Assembly (NCBI RefSeq): GCF_030704535.1
Contig: NC_081817.1
Location: 27,033,001 to 27,097,000, forward strand
Direction of reading: 5' to 3'
Length of the DNA stretch: 64,000 nt
Origin: Vitis vinifera
Lineage: Eukaryota; Streptophyta; Magnoliopsida; Vitales; Vitaceae
Positions 10,401-20,393 of the stretch are shown here, in pieces (within the stretch, counting starts at the first letter, position 1; each line of letters begins with the position of its first letter). Position numbers and translations under genes: made by a program. The notes beneath the pieces are model-generated. The model had not been told where the DNA came from. It worked only from the letters and a program-made list of their open reading frames with translations, and made no database searches.

Positions 10401-11965
10401 CAGGGCTTTCTAGACTCGAGCAAAAGTTTTTGCGGTCTTTGCCAAGGCTTCAACTTCTGGAAATTGACAATTCTGGTGCTCTGGAATGTTTGTGGGAAAA
10501 TGGGTTGGGATTAGGAAACCTTGCTAGTCTTCGAGTATCGGGTTGTAACCAACTTGTATCCTTGGGAGAGGAGGAAGTGCAAGGGCTGCCTTGCAATATT
10601 CAATATTTGGAGATATGTAAGTGTGATAACTTGGAGAAGCTTCCACATGGATTACAAAGCTATGCATCTCTTACAGAGTTGATTATCAAGGATTGTTCAA
10701 AATTGGTGTCATTTCCAGACAAGGGTTTCCCGCTCATGCTTAGACGTCTTACTATTTCTAATTGTCAGAGTCTAAGTAGCCTACCTGATAGCAGTAATTG
10801 CTGCAGCAGCGTGTGTGCCCTTGAATACTTGAAAATAGAGGAGTGTCCTTCTCTCATTTGCTTTCCAAAAGGGCAGTTACCCACCACCCTTAAGGAACTG
10901 TATGTATCCGTTTGTAAAAATCTGAAGTCTCTTCCAGAAGACATCGAGGTTTGTGCCCTTGAACACATAGATATAAGGTGGTGTTCGTCTCTCATTGGTT
11001 TTCCAAAAGGAAAGCTACCATCAACTCTCAAGAATCTCACGATAGGAGGGTGTAAAAAGCTAGAGTCTTTACCAGAGGGAATAATGCATCACCATTCCAA
11101 CCACACAACCAATTGTGGTCTTCAATTCTTGGATATCTCGAAATGTCCATCTCTCACATCCTTCCCTAGAGGCAGATTTCTCTCTACCCTTAAATCTATA
11201 AGGATTTGTGATTGTGCACAGCTGCAGCCAATTTTGGAGGAGATGTTTCACCGCAATAATAATGCACTTGAAGTTTTGTCCATCTGGGGATATCCCAATC
11301 TCAAAACTATACCAGATTGCCTCTACAACCTCAAACATCTTCAGATCAGAAAATGTGAGAATCTGGAGTTGCAGCCTTGTCAATTGCAAAGCCTCACTTC
11401 TCTCACATCACTTGAGATGACTGATTGTGAGAATATCAAGACCATACCAGATTGCTTCTACAACCTCAGAGATCTTCGGATCTATAAATGTGAGAATCTG
11501 GAGTTGCAGCCTCATCAATTGCAAAGCCTCACTTCTCTTGCAACACTCGAGATCATTAATTGTGAGAATATCAAGACACCCTTATCAGAATGGGGCCTTG
11601 CCAGATTGACCTCCCTTAAAACTCTCATCATTTCTGATTATCACCACCACCACCACCACCACCACCCATTCCTTCTTCCTACTACTGTAGTTGAGCTTTG
11701 CATTTCAAGCTTCAAGAATCTGGACTCCTTGGCCTTCCTATCTCTCCAAAGGCTCACCTCTCTTAAAAGTCTATGTATCTCCCGATGTCCTAATCTCCAG
11801 TCGTTTTTGCCAACGGAAGGGCTGTCTGACACGCTTTCAGAACTATCTATAAATGGTTGCCCACTCCTGATTCAAAGGTGCTTAAAAGAGAAAGGGGAAG
11901 ATTGGCCTAAGATTGCCCACATCCCCTATGTGAAAATAGATGGCCAATTGATCTTTGAGCAATAA
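7493..11965 (+). CDS. CC-NB-LRR disease resistance protein (RPP13-like / At3g14460-type), complete, single exon
   Basis: Intronless 1490-codon gene. The ATG at 7493 starts the usual MEVVGEALLSAAF coiled-coil end; the frame is open 18 bases further upstream but only via a TTG. Visible in order: Rx-type CC domain with YDMDDILDEF (EDVID-like), P-loop GMGWLGKTT (residues 210-218), RNBS-A (FDLKAWVCVSDVFD), kinase-2 FLLILDDVW (284-292), RNBS-B GSKVMVTTR (312-320), GLPLA (378-382), RNBS-D with CFAYCAMFPKDYEF, MHD (502-504), then about 900 residues of LRRs from about residue 590. The NB domain switches between ADP and ATP states on effector perception; LRRs give specificity. Odd features: Trp replaces the usual Gly in the P-loop, a 45-residue LRR segment is tandemly duplicated (11306-11575), and there is an eight-His run near the C-terminus. 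Apart from the P-loop change, all NB motifs look functional. Confidence 0.95.
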   Translation: MEVVGEALLSAAFGSLFDKLGSSDLIKFARQEDVHTELEKWEKELQSIRQEVNDAEEKQITQEAVKSWLFDLRVLAYDMDDILDEFAYELMRTKLMGAEADEASTSKKRKFIPTFSTSFSPTHVVRDVKLGSKIREITSRLQHISARKAGLGLEKAAGGATSAWQRPPPTTPIAYEPGVYGRDEDKKVLLDLLHKVEPNETNVGVISIVGMGWLGKTTLARLVYNDEMAKNFDLKAWVCVSDVFDVENITKAILNSVESSDASGSLDFQQVQKKLADALTGKKFLLILDDVWNEDSGNWNSLRAPFSVGAKGSKVMVTTRNKGVALMMGAEKNVYELKTLSEDACWSVFEKHAFEHRNIDEHPNLVSIGRKIVNKCGGLPLAATTLGGLLRSKRREDEWEKILSSKIWGWSGTEPEILPALRLSYHYLPSHLKRCFAYCAMFPKDYEFDSKNLVLLWMAEGLIQQPKGGRHTMEDLGDDYFCELLSRSFFQSSSNHESHFVMHDLIHDLAQGVAGEICFCLEDELECNRQSTISKETRHSSFVRRDGDVLKKFEAFQEVKHLRTFVALNIHWASTKSYVTSLVCNHLVPKFQRLRVLSLSQYNIFELPDSICELKHLRYLNLSYTKIRSLPDSVGNLYNLQTLMLSFCMHLTRLPPNIGNLINLRHLSVVGCSLQEMPQQIGKLKNLQTLSDFIVGKSGFLGIKELKHLSHLRGKIRISQLKNVVNIQDAIDANLRTKLNVEELIMHWSKEFDDLRNEDTKMEVLLSLQPHTSLKKLNIEGFGGRQFPNWICDPSYSKLAELSLYGCIRCTSLPSVGQLPFLKRLFIEGMDGVRRVGLEFEGQVSLYAKPFQCLESLCFENMKEWKEWSWSRESFSRLLQLEIKDCPRLSKKLPTHLTSLVRLEINNCPETMVPLPTHLPSLKELNIYYCPKMMPLWSSFAFDPFISVKRGSRSATDITSGIYLRINGMSGLSRLEQKFLRSLPRLQLLEIDNSGALECLWENGLGLGNLASLRVSGCNQLVSLGEEEVQGLPCNIQYLEICKCDNLEKLPHGLQSYASLTELIIKDCSKLVSFPDKGFPLMLRRLTISNCQSLSSLPDSSNCCSSVCALEYLKIEECPSLICFPKGQLPTTLKELYVSVCKNLKSLPEDIEVCALEHIDIRWCSSLIGFPKGKLPSTLKNLTIGGCKKLESLPEGIMHHHSNHTTNCGLQFLDISKCPSLTSFPRGRFLSTLKSIRICDCAQLQPILEEMFHRNNNALEVLSIWGYPNLKTIPDCLYNLKHLQIRKCENLELQPCQLQSLTSLTSLEMTDCENIKTIPDCFYNLRDLRIYKCENLELQPHQLQSLTSLATLEIINCENIKTPLSEWGLARLTSLKTLIISDYHHHHHHHHPFLLPTTVVELCISSFKNLDSLAFLSLQRLTSLKSLCISRCPNLQSFLPTEGLSDTLSELSINGCPLLIQRCLKEKGEDWPKIAHIPYVKIDGQLIFEQ
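11306..11575 (+). repeat. Tandem 135 bp (45 codon) LRR duplication inside the CNL gene
   Basis: Two exact-length, in-frame units, 11306-11440 and 11441-11575, each running from T-I-P-D-C to C-E-N-I-K. The paralogue at 2-943 has one such unit, so this is a gain here or a loss there. Confidence 0.9.
11641..11667 (+). repeat. (CAC)n coding microsatellite, poly-His
   Basis: Encodes eight consecutive His before PFLLPTT. The paralogue has four His at the same place (about 631-644), so repeat length differs between copies. Confidence 0.9.
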
Positions 11966-14900
11966 AAAGTTGAGATTGCAGCAAAATGAATGCAGAGACC
12001 ATTCCACTATATCCTCTCCTTATGTGCCACTATTCGTTGTAAGTGTCATTTGTTTTATTGTCCCACATTTATTTTGTGATGCATTCCTGTACTCAAGTTA
12101 ATGGTTTCATCTCTGTTATTGAGAGTTACCTTCTATTCTGTTTATTAGGTTATGGAGATGTGATAAATATGTAGATTTGGCAATTTCATCTTCACTTGTA
12201 AGTTTCTTTAATTGTGCCATTTTGTTGAATTTGAATACTAACCTTTTTTTTCTTTTTATAACTCAATTATTTTGATTTTTTCAGTTTTCGACAATTTGTC
12301 TCACTTTTGTTTAGTTGTTAAATACTTCAACTGATTTATTTTATTTTCCTGGTTTTGATGATCATTTTTCTAAAGTTTTCTACTTTCATGCTTGTTATGT
12401 TTTATAGATACCTGCTAGAAGGGGCCTTTAGTTTCTTGACCTTTCTTAGTAGTCACTCCAATTGCAGAAACTGGAGTCGACTTAAGCAAAAGATTTGCAG
12501 ATAAAACTTACTGGAGGCTCTCACATCTGTATGAGTCAACTTTATCAGGGGCCTCATCTCATGTGTGTCATTAGATTGCATATCCACACAATATGCATAG
12601 GCTATCCATTCCCTTTCTTTTAAAATCAAGCATGCCTAGTCATTGTAGATAATTTTTTCCTTGTTCGGAATTCGTTTCAAAATTTTCATCTTAAAGGAAT
12701 TTCTTTTCATGCATGTAGGATATGAAGGTGAAAATAATGCAAATGGAATCCAATTCTCTAACCACAGGGTCAGCCAGTTAAAGTGAGTATACTTTATTTC
12801 ATTAATGATCTTTTTTGACTCCTTGCATTTCAATTGCATTGTCCTCAAGTAGCATTCTTATCTGACATATCTCTAAATAAAGTTCTCCATTTTTTCCCCT
12901 AAATATTCATAGATATGCATCTATTAACTTAGGCCATGTTCTTAAGGCTTTATAGACCTATGATTTATCAACCTATGATTTCATGTTTCTCCATCACAGT
13001 ATTGGATCATGTTTTTATAATTTTTCATTTGTCAACATGATCTTTATTCAACTTACAGGCTTTTCAAGTCAGTAATAAATAATATCTCCGATTGAAATGC
13101 TTCATTTTCTAGGAATATCTCTGATTTTAACTACATTTCCTTTTACAATAATTCAGGATTGGCTTTTGCTCTAAAATATCGATTCTTCATTTTGGTCTCC
13201 TTCACAGTCAATGTAATCATCACTATTTCTACATCTTTGTTGTCTTTGTAAATAATTTTCTAGCTCGAATTGTATAACATACTTATTCAAGTCAAAGCTG
13301 CAGAAGTCCTGGCCCACAAATTACCATCTCATGTGGACTCAGGAGAAAGGAAATCCGCACGTTGAAATACAGTGAGCTATGCTAATTCTTACATATTCAA
13401 AACCTTTTTATTTGTAAAGCATATTCTGATGGCATTTCAATATTTATGTATTCATTTCATTTTATTTTAAATTTTTAAGTAGATTCAGGGGTCAAAATAG
13501 TTACCATTGGCTTCAGAATTGAACTTCAACTTCTGAGGAGCATTCCCTTGTTGTAACACAAAATGCTTTTGGAAGCTGGTTATAGAATTCCTGGGGAATG
13601 GTGATTTTCCCTATTAATTTGATACACTTTTTGACTCATTCTCCAGCATATTATTGGAGAACCTATTTTTTCCCCTCAATCTATTACTTCTAGGAAGATT
13701 TTAACTCAAGTTGTTGCATGGTTTCATTTGAAAAAATTGTCAAATCCTCTTTTATGTGAAGTTATGGATCTTTAATTAGTGTTTTGCAGACCCCTAATAT
13801 TAGGATTTCTCTTTAAATCCTTGAACCCAATGTACCATCTCAAACATTTACAGATGAATGCTGGAAATTGGATAGGCTGATGAAGGCCAAAGAACCAATT
13901 TGGGGTAGATTTGGAGATCAATCACTCAATGGTTCAGATGATTTCTTTTTCTAGTTTCATTTGATTTAGAGTAGATTCAGAGGCTATACTCATAGTAATA
14001 AATACACAGTACCCTGCTTTTCATGGTGATCATGTTAGACTAAGATTTTTTATCAATCTCTACATGTGGCTTATGCCAAGAAGTGAAAGCCATTACTCAT
14101 GGCAGGTTACGTTCTGGGGCTTGTGAAGGATGGATGGACCTGAACTTAAGCATTTTTTACTGAAGATGATGAATGGAGACTTGAATCTGCCCTATTTCAC
14201 CAAGCAACAGCATAAAAAATTATGTAAGGTTTGTCAACTCGTCAATATATCCTAAACTAAATATTGTGTGATGGAAGTGGATTGTGACAGCTTGCTCTTT
14301 GGGATGGAGTTAAGGATTTTTTTATTCCCCCATTCATCTTTGTTTGAGCGTATTTGTGATTCATTCTTAAGTTGTTTCCTTTCCTTTTTATCTGAGTTTG
14401 CCAATATGTTCATTCTAAAATATCTTGGCATGCCTTAAAACTACCTCTAAGGGAACATGTTCATACCCCGGATTGTGGCAATCAAAAAAAGGGTCTATCT
14501 TGGTATATGATGGTAAAAAAATGAAATTCTTTCATTTCTTGTAGCCTTAAAATGATCTTCTATTTGCTACTAAAGTAGTCTTATTTTGAGTGTTGTGTGT
14601 ATAATGGACTTGTTGCGTTTTTAAAACTCAGTGGAAGTACCTTTATTCCTTGGAGCCCCCAATCTATGGCTTATATTGGGTGAGAGGAGGAGTATGATTT
14701 TGGTATGCTCTGCTTGTTTGGTGCCATTTTATGCTTCCCCCCAAATTTTTTACACTTTGTGAAGCAAGTGACAGTGTACAGAAGTTTATCTGATTAGAAT
14801 TTTGCCTATATATATGTTTCTGTTCATGGATAATGAAAATGTAAATCACTGAATGCTGGCTTGCTTCCCGTAGATACATCCCTGTCGCTAAAGCTAAACA

Positions 14901-15640
14901 AAGGTTGTGTTTTCCCCTAAACTCAGAAAGGTTCAGATTTCAATCTTGTCTTGTAGCTGATGCTTTTGGAAGCTCCTCAAACCCGAAATTTTGAGTGCTT
15001 CATCTGTATGTATCATCTGTGAACTCCTGAACAGTTTGTTATAAGATATGCCTATCCTAGAGTTCTATCAAATGGGTGGAAAGCTAATTACAAAGAAATA
15101 TGGACAGGGTTTTCACATGTATGGTTTACATCCTGCCAGTTCAATTGGCCAACAAATGATCCATTAGTCCAGAGGAAGATCATTGCTGACAATGAAAATG
15201 GAAGAGAGCATCAATAGAAGTTTTGATGGACTTGAATGAAGTTCAAAAAACTTGAGGACCAGATCACCTGTAGAACTTCTGGGAAGCGCATATCAACCAC
15301 ACTCCACAAGTGAAACGTTACTTTTCCGATGATGTTTCAAGATTTCAGACTCAAGGCATTGCTGGAGTATTGAGGATCATTCATTGAATTCTGAATGTAA
15401 GACACAAGCAAGTTTTGTTTACACAGGTTAATGTTGATAAATTTTCATAGTAGGGTAGTTGAGATCATGGTTCCTGAATATGTTGTTCATTGTATTCATC
15501 TCAAGTGACCGAACAAGGGTACCTTTTATCGTTAAGAAATGCATGTCCAGATATTCTTCCCTCCAAATATGAATGGTACTTTCTGGTTTTATAATCAATA
15601 CAAGGTGTGGAAGTGAAATTGATTATGCTAATGCATGAAC
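11966..15640. other. Downstream flank of CNL copy 2, second duplicated unit
   Basis: No coding region recognised. Parallel by eye to 944-5790, but missing about 0.87 kb that in copy 1 (about 2642-3510) contains the receptor-like-protein fragment. The segment ends just before a third CNL 5' end. Confidence 0.75.
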
Positions 15641-15810
15641 TTCAGTAGCCAGATAAACCACCATTGACAGCCATTGGAGTCCCATGTCTCTAACTTTCAC
15701 TTCATCTCAAGTTGCTTACTCAGCTTTCACACACAGCAAACCATTAATTCTTTCTGCTTCGCCTTTTTACAGCATCCTTTAGATTCCCACTCTCTTTCTC
15801 CTAAGAAACC

Positions 15811-16024
15811 ATGCAAGTTGTTGAGGTTGTTCTTTCTGGTTCCTTTCAAGTGCTGTTTGGCAAGCTGGGTTCCTCTGATTTGTGGAAGTTTGCACACCAA
15901 GAGCAAGTCCAAACGGAGCTCAAAAAATGGCAGAAAGACACTGGAAAATCCATGCAGTTCTAAAATGGTGCCAAGAGAAGCAGCTGAATCAACTATGCTT
16001 TACCTGGAAAGTACTGAGAAATAG
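15811..16024 (+). pseudogene. Truncated third CC-NB-LRR copy (CC-domain stump)
   Basis: From ATG 15811 the frame reads MQVVEVVLSGSFQVLFGKLG and continues SSDLWKFAHQEQVQTELKKW, clearly paralogous to the first 41 residues of the gene at 7493. It stops at 15961-15963 after 50 residues. The next stretch in another frame reads KIHAVLKWCQEKQ, matching the family's I-AVL-DAEEKQ motif, so a frameshift lies near 15940. Homology ends about 16025 in AT-rich DNA; no NB or LRR part follows. The upstream 140 bases also resemble the leader of the complete gene. A dead relic of a further duplication. Confidence 0.85.
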
Positions 16025-16029
16025 AGAAG

Positions 16030-18223
16030 AAATATTAAGAAAAATAATTTATAATGAAAAATATGTTTATATATTTTTAAATTATTTAATTTTTATATAA
16101 AAATAAATAAAAATTGCAGAGATCTGAGGCATCCTTTCTCTGTAATTCATCAACAAACTATTACAGATTGAGCTTCAAAAATATTTCACACAAAATTATT
16201 ATAGATGTGGTTACAACTTACAAATATTTGATATGAAATACAGAAAGCCCAAAACCAACAGCCTATAGTAGAACACAGTTATTACACTAAGCCCAACAAG
16301 CCCAATGAACCCTAGTTTACTTATTTGCGTCCAACAGCCCATCAACAGCCCTTGGCTTCAGACCCTTCCCAAAAGCTGCCTACCCCAAGCCGCCTTCTTC
16401 TCTATTGCTTCCTGCCAGGCTACCACTGCTCCCACAGCTGAGAGAGATGCTGTGAATGGGAGCAAGCTTCCCTTTTTTATAGACCTCAAGGGAAGTTCTT
16501 CAATTGCGGTTTGGGTGTTGGGTGGCAACTAACATCGATGAACATAGGCGGCAGTGGTGGTGCTGACTTCAATCTTCCAGCGTTTCCGGCGAGTCGGTGG
16601 TGGTGGTGGTGGTGGAGAGGGCATAGGGTGACCCACTTCGGTTTTTTTTAATAATGGCGGCGCACTCTGTGTTGTTCTCTTCAAAATGATACATGAGTTT
16701 CAGAAATCTTTCACCAGGTATTTCAGAAAAGTTTTTTTTTTTTTTTTTTGGCTAGATAATATGGATTTACTTGTTTATATGTTTTGAACTATGTAACCCC
16801 CGAAAAAAATTTGATTGTCAATTGTAGATTGAAGCACTAGATTGCTAGAAAAATTGGGAATTGGGCATTGTATGGATTTTTATAATTGGATTGTGATGAA
16901 GTTATTGTTTTTAATGGGTTGTTGTTCCTGTTAAAATCTAATCCAAGTGGAGGTTGGTAATGGTATTATTTGTTGACATTCCAAGTGATTTACAGAGTGT
17001 TTTTGATGGTTAGTGTCTTAATTAATTTTTCCCTGGAAAAGAAATTGTCTGCTTTGCTGAGAGTTGGTGCCGTTGGAGCATCTCTGGTCCCACCCCCCTT
17101 TAGAGCTCGTCTTTTCTTTACCAACCCCCAGCAGCAAATGACCTGCAGCCCATCCCCCTGACTGCCTCCCTTGTGATGATGAAACTTCTCATTGATTTTA
17201 TGCAGTTCATTGACATGTTTATTCCCTGCATAAATGTTTTACAAAATCATTAATAGTTCAGGGTTCAATTTAAATGTAACATGCTTCCTTTTATATCCCA
17301 TATCCACCATTTTGTAATACACCACTGCTATACGCTACAAAGCGGCAATAGACTACAAATCCCTTTAATGAGTTGGGCAATGCAGTAGGAACTTGAGGTG
17401 AATTAACTGAAAACACAAAAGTGCTGATATATCTGTTTTGTGATATAGAAAGAAAGGCAATAGTCAGTAGCCTCATTAATGTGTGGTAGAAGAGAATTCC
17501 ATGGAAAAATTTTGTCGTGGTTCTAGGCAACCAAAAAAAAAACTGTAATATTTGAATTTCAGTTTAGTTTAGATAGGGAGAGAAAAAAAAAAAAAGATGT
17601 AGGAAACTGCATAAACACACATTATAATTTTTCTTTTTGAGCCATCTATTGCATATAACCAGCCATTGAACAATTAGTAAGACTTGAGCCTATTAGAACC
17701 ATGGTATCTTCTGATGGAATTCATTAATGCTTGACCCCTTTTGAAGTCTATTTATTTGTTGCTGGCATATGTATTGTTATGTGCTTTTCAATACATCTAT
17801 TTTATTTTTTTGTTGAAGAAAAGCATGTACTGCTTTCAAAATTATACAGCACAGAGAGCTCCCTTGATGTTTTTCTGATTTATGGTATTCAATGAATTGC
17901 ATTAAGGAAACCTAAATTTGTGAAAATGTGGAATTCTTTGAATTCCAGTTCTATAAAAGTCTGTGATTCAATAGCATCTGGATGCTTGAAGTGTTAAGTA
18001 TCCATTTGATCATGTTATGATTTTTCATTTCCATAAATAGTTCTTAGAACAGTTGGAAAAGTAAGTGATTTGCAAGTAGAGAACATTGCTGCACTGATTT
18101 AGCTTCTTAACTTCCCATTCATTTATTTTCTGCTTTTCTTTGGCTACTAAAACATTATCTGTTTTTGTCATGAGGAAATGTGGCAAATGGAATTTTAAAC
18201 ATGTAATTTTCCTGTTTACTGCA
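16030..18223. other. Intergenic and possible 5' leader/intron of the PPR gene
   Basis: No protein gene supported. Contains a (GGT)n run at about 16598-16616, a long T run at about 16731-16750, and ends with a good splice-acceptor context (CTGTTTACTGCAG) at 18212-18224, 27 bases before the PPR start codon. A 5' UTR exon somewhere around 16.3-16.7 kb is plausible but not shown. Confidence 0.4.
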
Positions 18224-18251
18224 GCCTTTTCATGCTAGTTCCTGGTTGTTG

Positions 18252-20393
18252 ATGAAGGCTTTGGTTCCAATTATCAATGCTTTCTCTTCTGGCTTAAAGG
18301 CGATAGTTATGAGAAATAGAATACCAAAAAAATTTTCATCTGCAAATTTAGCATTATCTTCTCCAACTCTTATGGTAGATGAAGTATTTAACCACAATAA
18401 TTCCTGCTGTGTGGATGATGATCTATTGCCAAATATCAAATGCATTCCAGTCGAATATATGGAATGGAATGGGCTTTCTTCTGGTGAGAACGATATCTTT
18501 GCATATGTAGACAAGGATTCCCTGATTTCCGAAAATGAGAAAGCAGTTGATGATGAAATGGAAATAATAAAGGTGATACTCACAAACCGCGGATGGAATT
18601 TAGGTTCTCAAAATGGTTATAGGATTGATCTGAGTCAGTTTAACGTAATGAAGATTTTGAATGATCTGTTTGAAGAGAGTACAGATGCTGCCCTTGCTCT
18701 TTACTTCTTCAGGTGGTCAGAGTACTGCATGGGATCAAAGCATACAGTTGAATCAGTGTGTACAATGATACATATTCTGGTCTCTGGAAACATGAATCAT
18801 AAAGCAATGGATCTACTTCTACATCTCATTAGTTATAACAGTGGAGAAGAGGGATGGCATAATATATTTCTGAAAATCCATGAAACCCATACCAAAAGAA
18901 GGGTCCTAGAAACTGTATATGGCATGCTTGTCAACTGTTATGTCAAGGAAAACATGACACAAGTGGCTCTTAAATTAATATGTAAAATGAGACATCTTAA
19001 CATCTTTCCCTTGATAGGGGTTTGTAATTCACTTCTCAAGGCATTGTTGGAATCAGAGCAGTTGAATTTGGCTTGGGATTTTTTGAAAGAAATGAAGAGC
19101 CAAGGGCTAGGTTTAAATGCTTCTATTATTAGCTTATTTATCAGTGGATACTGTAGCCAAGGTAACATTGACACCGGTTGGAAATTGCTTATGGAAATGA
19201 AATATCTTGGAATCAAACCAGATGTTGTTGCATATACAATTGTGATTGACTCCCTATGCAAAATGTCCCTTTTAAAAGAAGCCACTTCTATACTGTTCAA
19301 AATGACTCAGATGGGTGTATTTCTGGATTCAGTTTCGGTTAGTTCAGTTGTTGATGGTTACTGCAAAGTTGGAAAATCAGAGGAAGCAATGGATGTTTTG
19401 GAGGTATTTAATCTTTCCCCCAATATTTTTGTATTCAATAGCTTTATTTCCAAATTATGCACAGATGGTAACATGTTAAAGGCTGCTAAAGTCTTCCAGG
19501 ATATGTGTGAGATGGGCTTGATTCCTGATTGTTTTAGTTACACCACTATGATGGCAGGATACTGTAAAGTTAAGGACATAAGCAATGCTCTCAAATATTT
19601 AGGAAAAATGTTGAAGAGGGGAATTAGACCATCTGTTGCTACATACACTTTGCTTATAGATAGTTGTTGCAAGCCTGGAAACATGGAAATGGCAGAATAT
19701 TTGTTTCAAAGGATGATAACAGAGGGTTTGGTACCTGATGTTGTTTCATACAATACATTAATGAATGGCTATGGAAAGAAGGGCCACCTGCAAAAGGCTT
19801 TTGAGCTTTTAAGTATGATGAGATCAGCTGGTGTCTCTCCAGATTTGGTAACCTACAACATTCTCATTCATGGTCTTATCAAGAGAGGATTAGTGAATGA
19901 AGCAAAAGATATTCTAGATGAGCTCACGAGAAGGGGTTTTTCTCCTGATGTTGTGACATTCACTAATATAATAGGTGGGTTCTCGAATAAGGGGAACTTT
20001 GAGGAAGCATTTCTTTTGTTCTTCTACATGAGTGAACACCATTTGGAACCTGATGTCGTGACATGCAGTGCTCTTCTTAATGGGTACTGCAGGACACGTT
20101 GTATGGCAGAAGCTAATGTTCTATTCCATAAGATGCTTGATGCTGGGCTGAAAGCTGATGTGATATTGTACAATAGTCTTATTCATGGATTTTGTAGTTT
20201 AGGAAACATTGATGATGCATGCCATTTGGTGAGTATGATGATCGAACATGGCATCATGCCAAACAATATTACTCATCATGCACTTGTCCTTGGATATGAA
20301 AAGAAGTGTGTTGAGAATCCTGTTGAAAGAGCAGCCTTTAAGCTGCAGCAATTACTGCTGAAATATGGTATCCAGGCTGAAGATGACAGATAA
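18252..20393 (+). CDS. P-class pentatricopeptide repeat (PPR) protein
   Basis: Single-exon frame of 713 codons from ATG 18252 (two upstream in-frame TTG codons are not used). From about residue 160 to the end it consists of tandem ~35-residue PPR motifs; examples are PDVVAYTIVIDSLCKMSLLK, PDCFSYTTMMAGYCKVKD, PDVVSYNTLMNGYGKKGHLQ and PDLVTYNILIHGLIKRG. I see about 13-14 repeats and no E, E+ or DYW domain, so it is P-class. Such proteins bind organellar RNA in a sequence-specific way to protect ends, splice or aid translation. The N-terminus is basic and Ser-rich, compatible with organelle import, but mitochondrion versus plastid cannot be decided. The last motif ends shortly before the stop, so the gene looks complete. 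Confidence 0.92.
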   Translation: MKALVPIINAFSSGLKAIVMRNRIPKKFSSANLALSSPTLMVDEVFNHNNSCCVDDDLLPNIKCIPVEYMEWNGLSSGENDIFAYVDKDSLISENEKAVDDEMEIIKVILTNRGWNLGSQNGYRIDLSQFNVMKILNDLFEESTDAALALYFFRWSEYCMGSKHTVESVCTMIHILVSGNMNHKAMDLLLHLISYNSGEEGWHNIFLKIHETHTKRRVLETVYGMLVNCYVKENMTQVALKLICKMRHLNIFPLIGVCNSLLKALLESEQLNLAWDFLKEMKSQGLGLNASIISLFISGYCSQGNIDTGWKLLMEMKYLGIKPDVVAYTIVIDSLCKMSLLKEATSILFKMTQMGVFLDSVSVSSVVDGYCKVGKSEEAMDVLEVFNLSPNIFVFNSFISKLCTDGNMLKAAKVFQDMCEMGLIPDCFSYTTMMAGYCKVKDISNALKYLGKMLKRGIRPSVATYTLLIDSCCKPGNMEMAEYLFQRMITEGLVPDVVSYNTLMNGYGKKGHLQKAFELLSMMRSAGVSPDLVTYNILIHGLIKRGLVNEAKDILDELTRRGFSPDVVTFTNIIGGFSNKGNFEEAFLLFFYMSEHHLEPDVVTCSALLNGYCRTRCMAEANVLFHKMLDAGLKADVILYNSLIHGFCSLGNIDDACHLVSMMIEHGIMPNNITHHALVLGYEKKCVENPVERAAFKLQQLLLKYGIQAEDDR

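Noticed and set aside
16305..16532. 75-codon frame upstream of the PPR gene
   Set aside because: No domain; more likely leader or intergenic sequence.
18230..18583. Antisense frame opposite the PPR start
   Set aside because: Shadow of the coding strand; no independent evidence.
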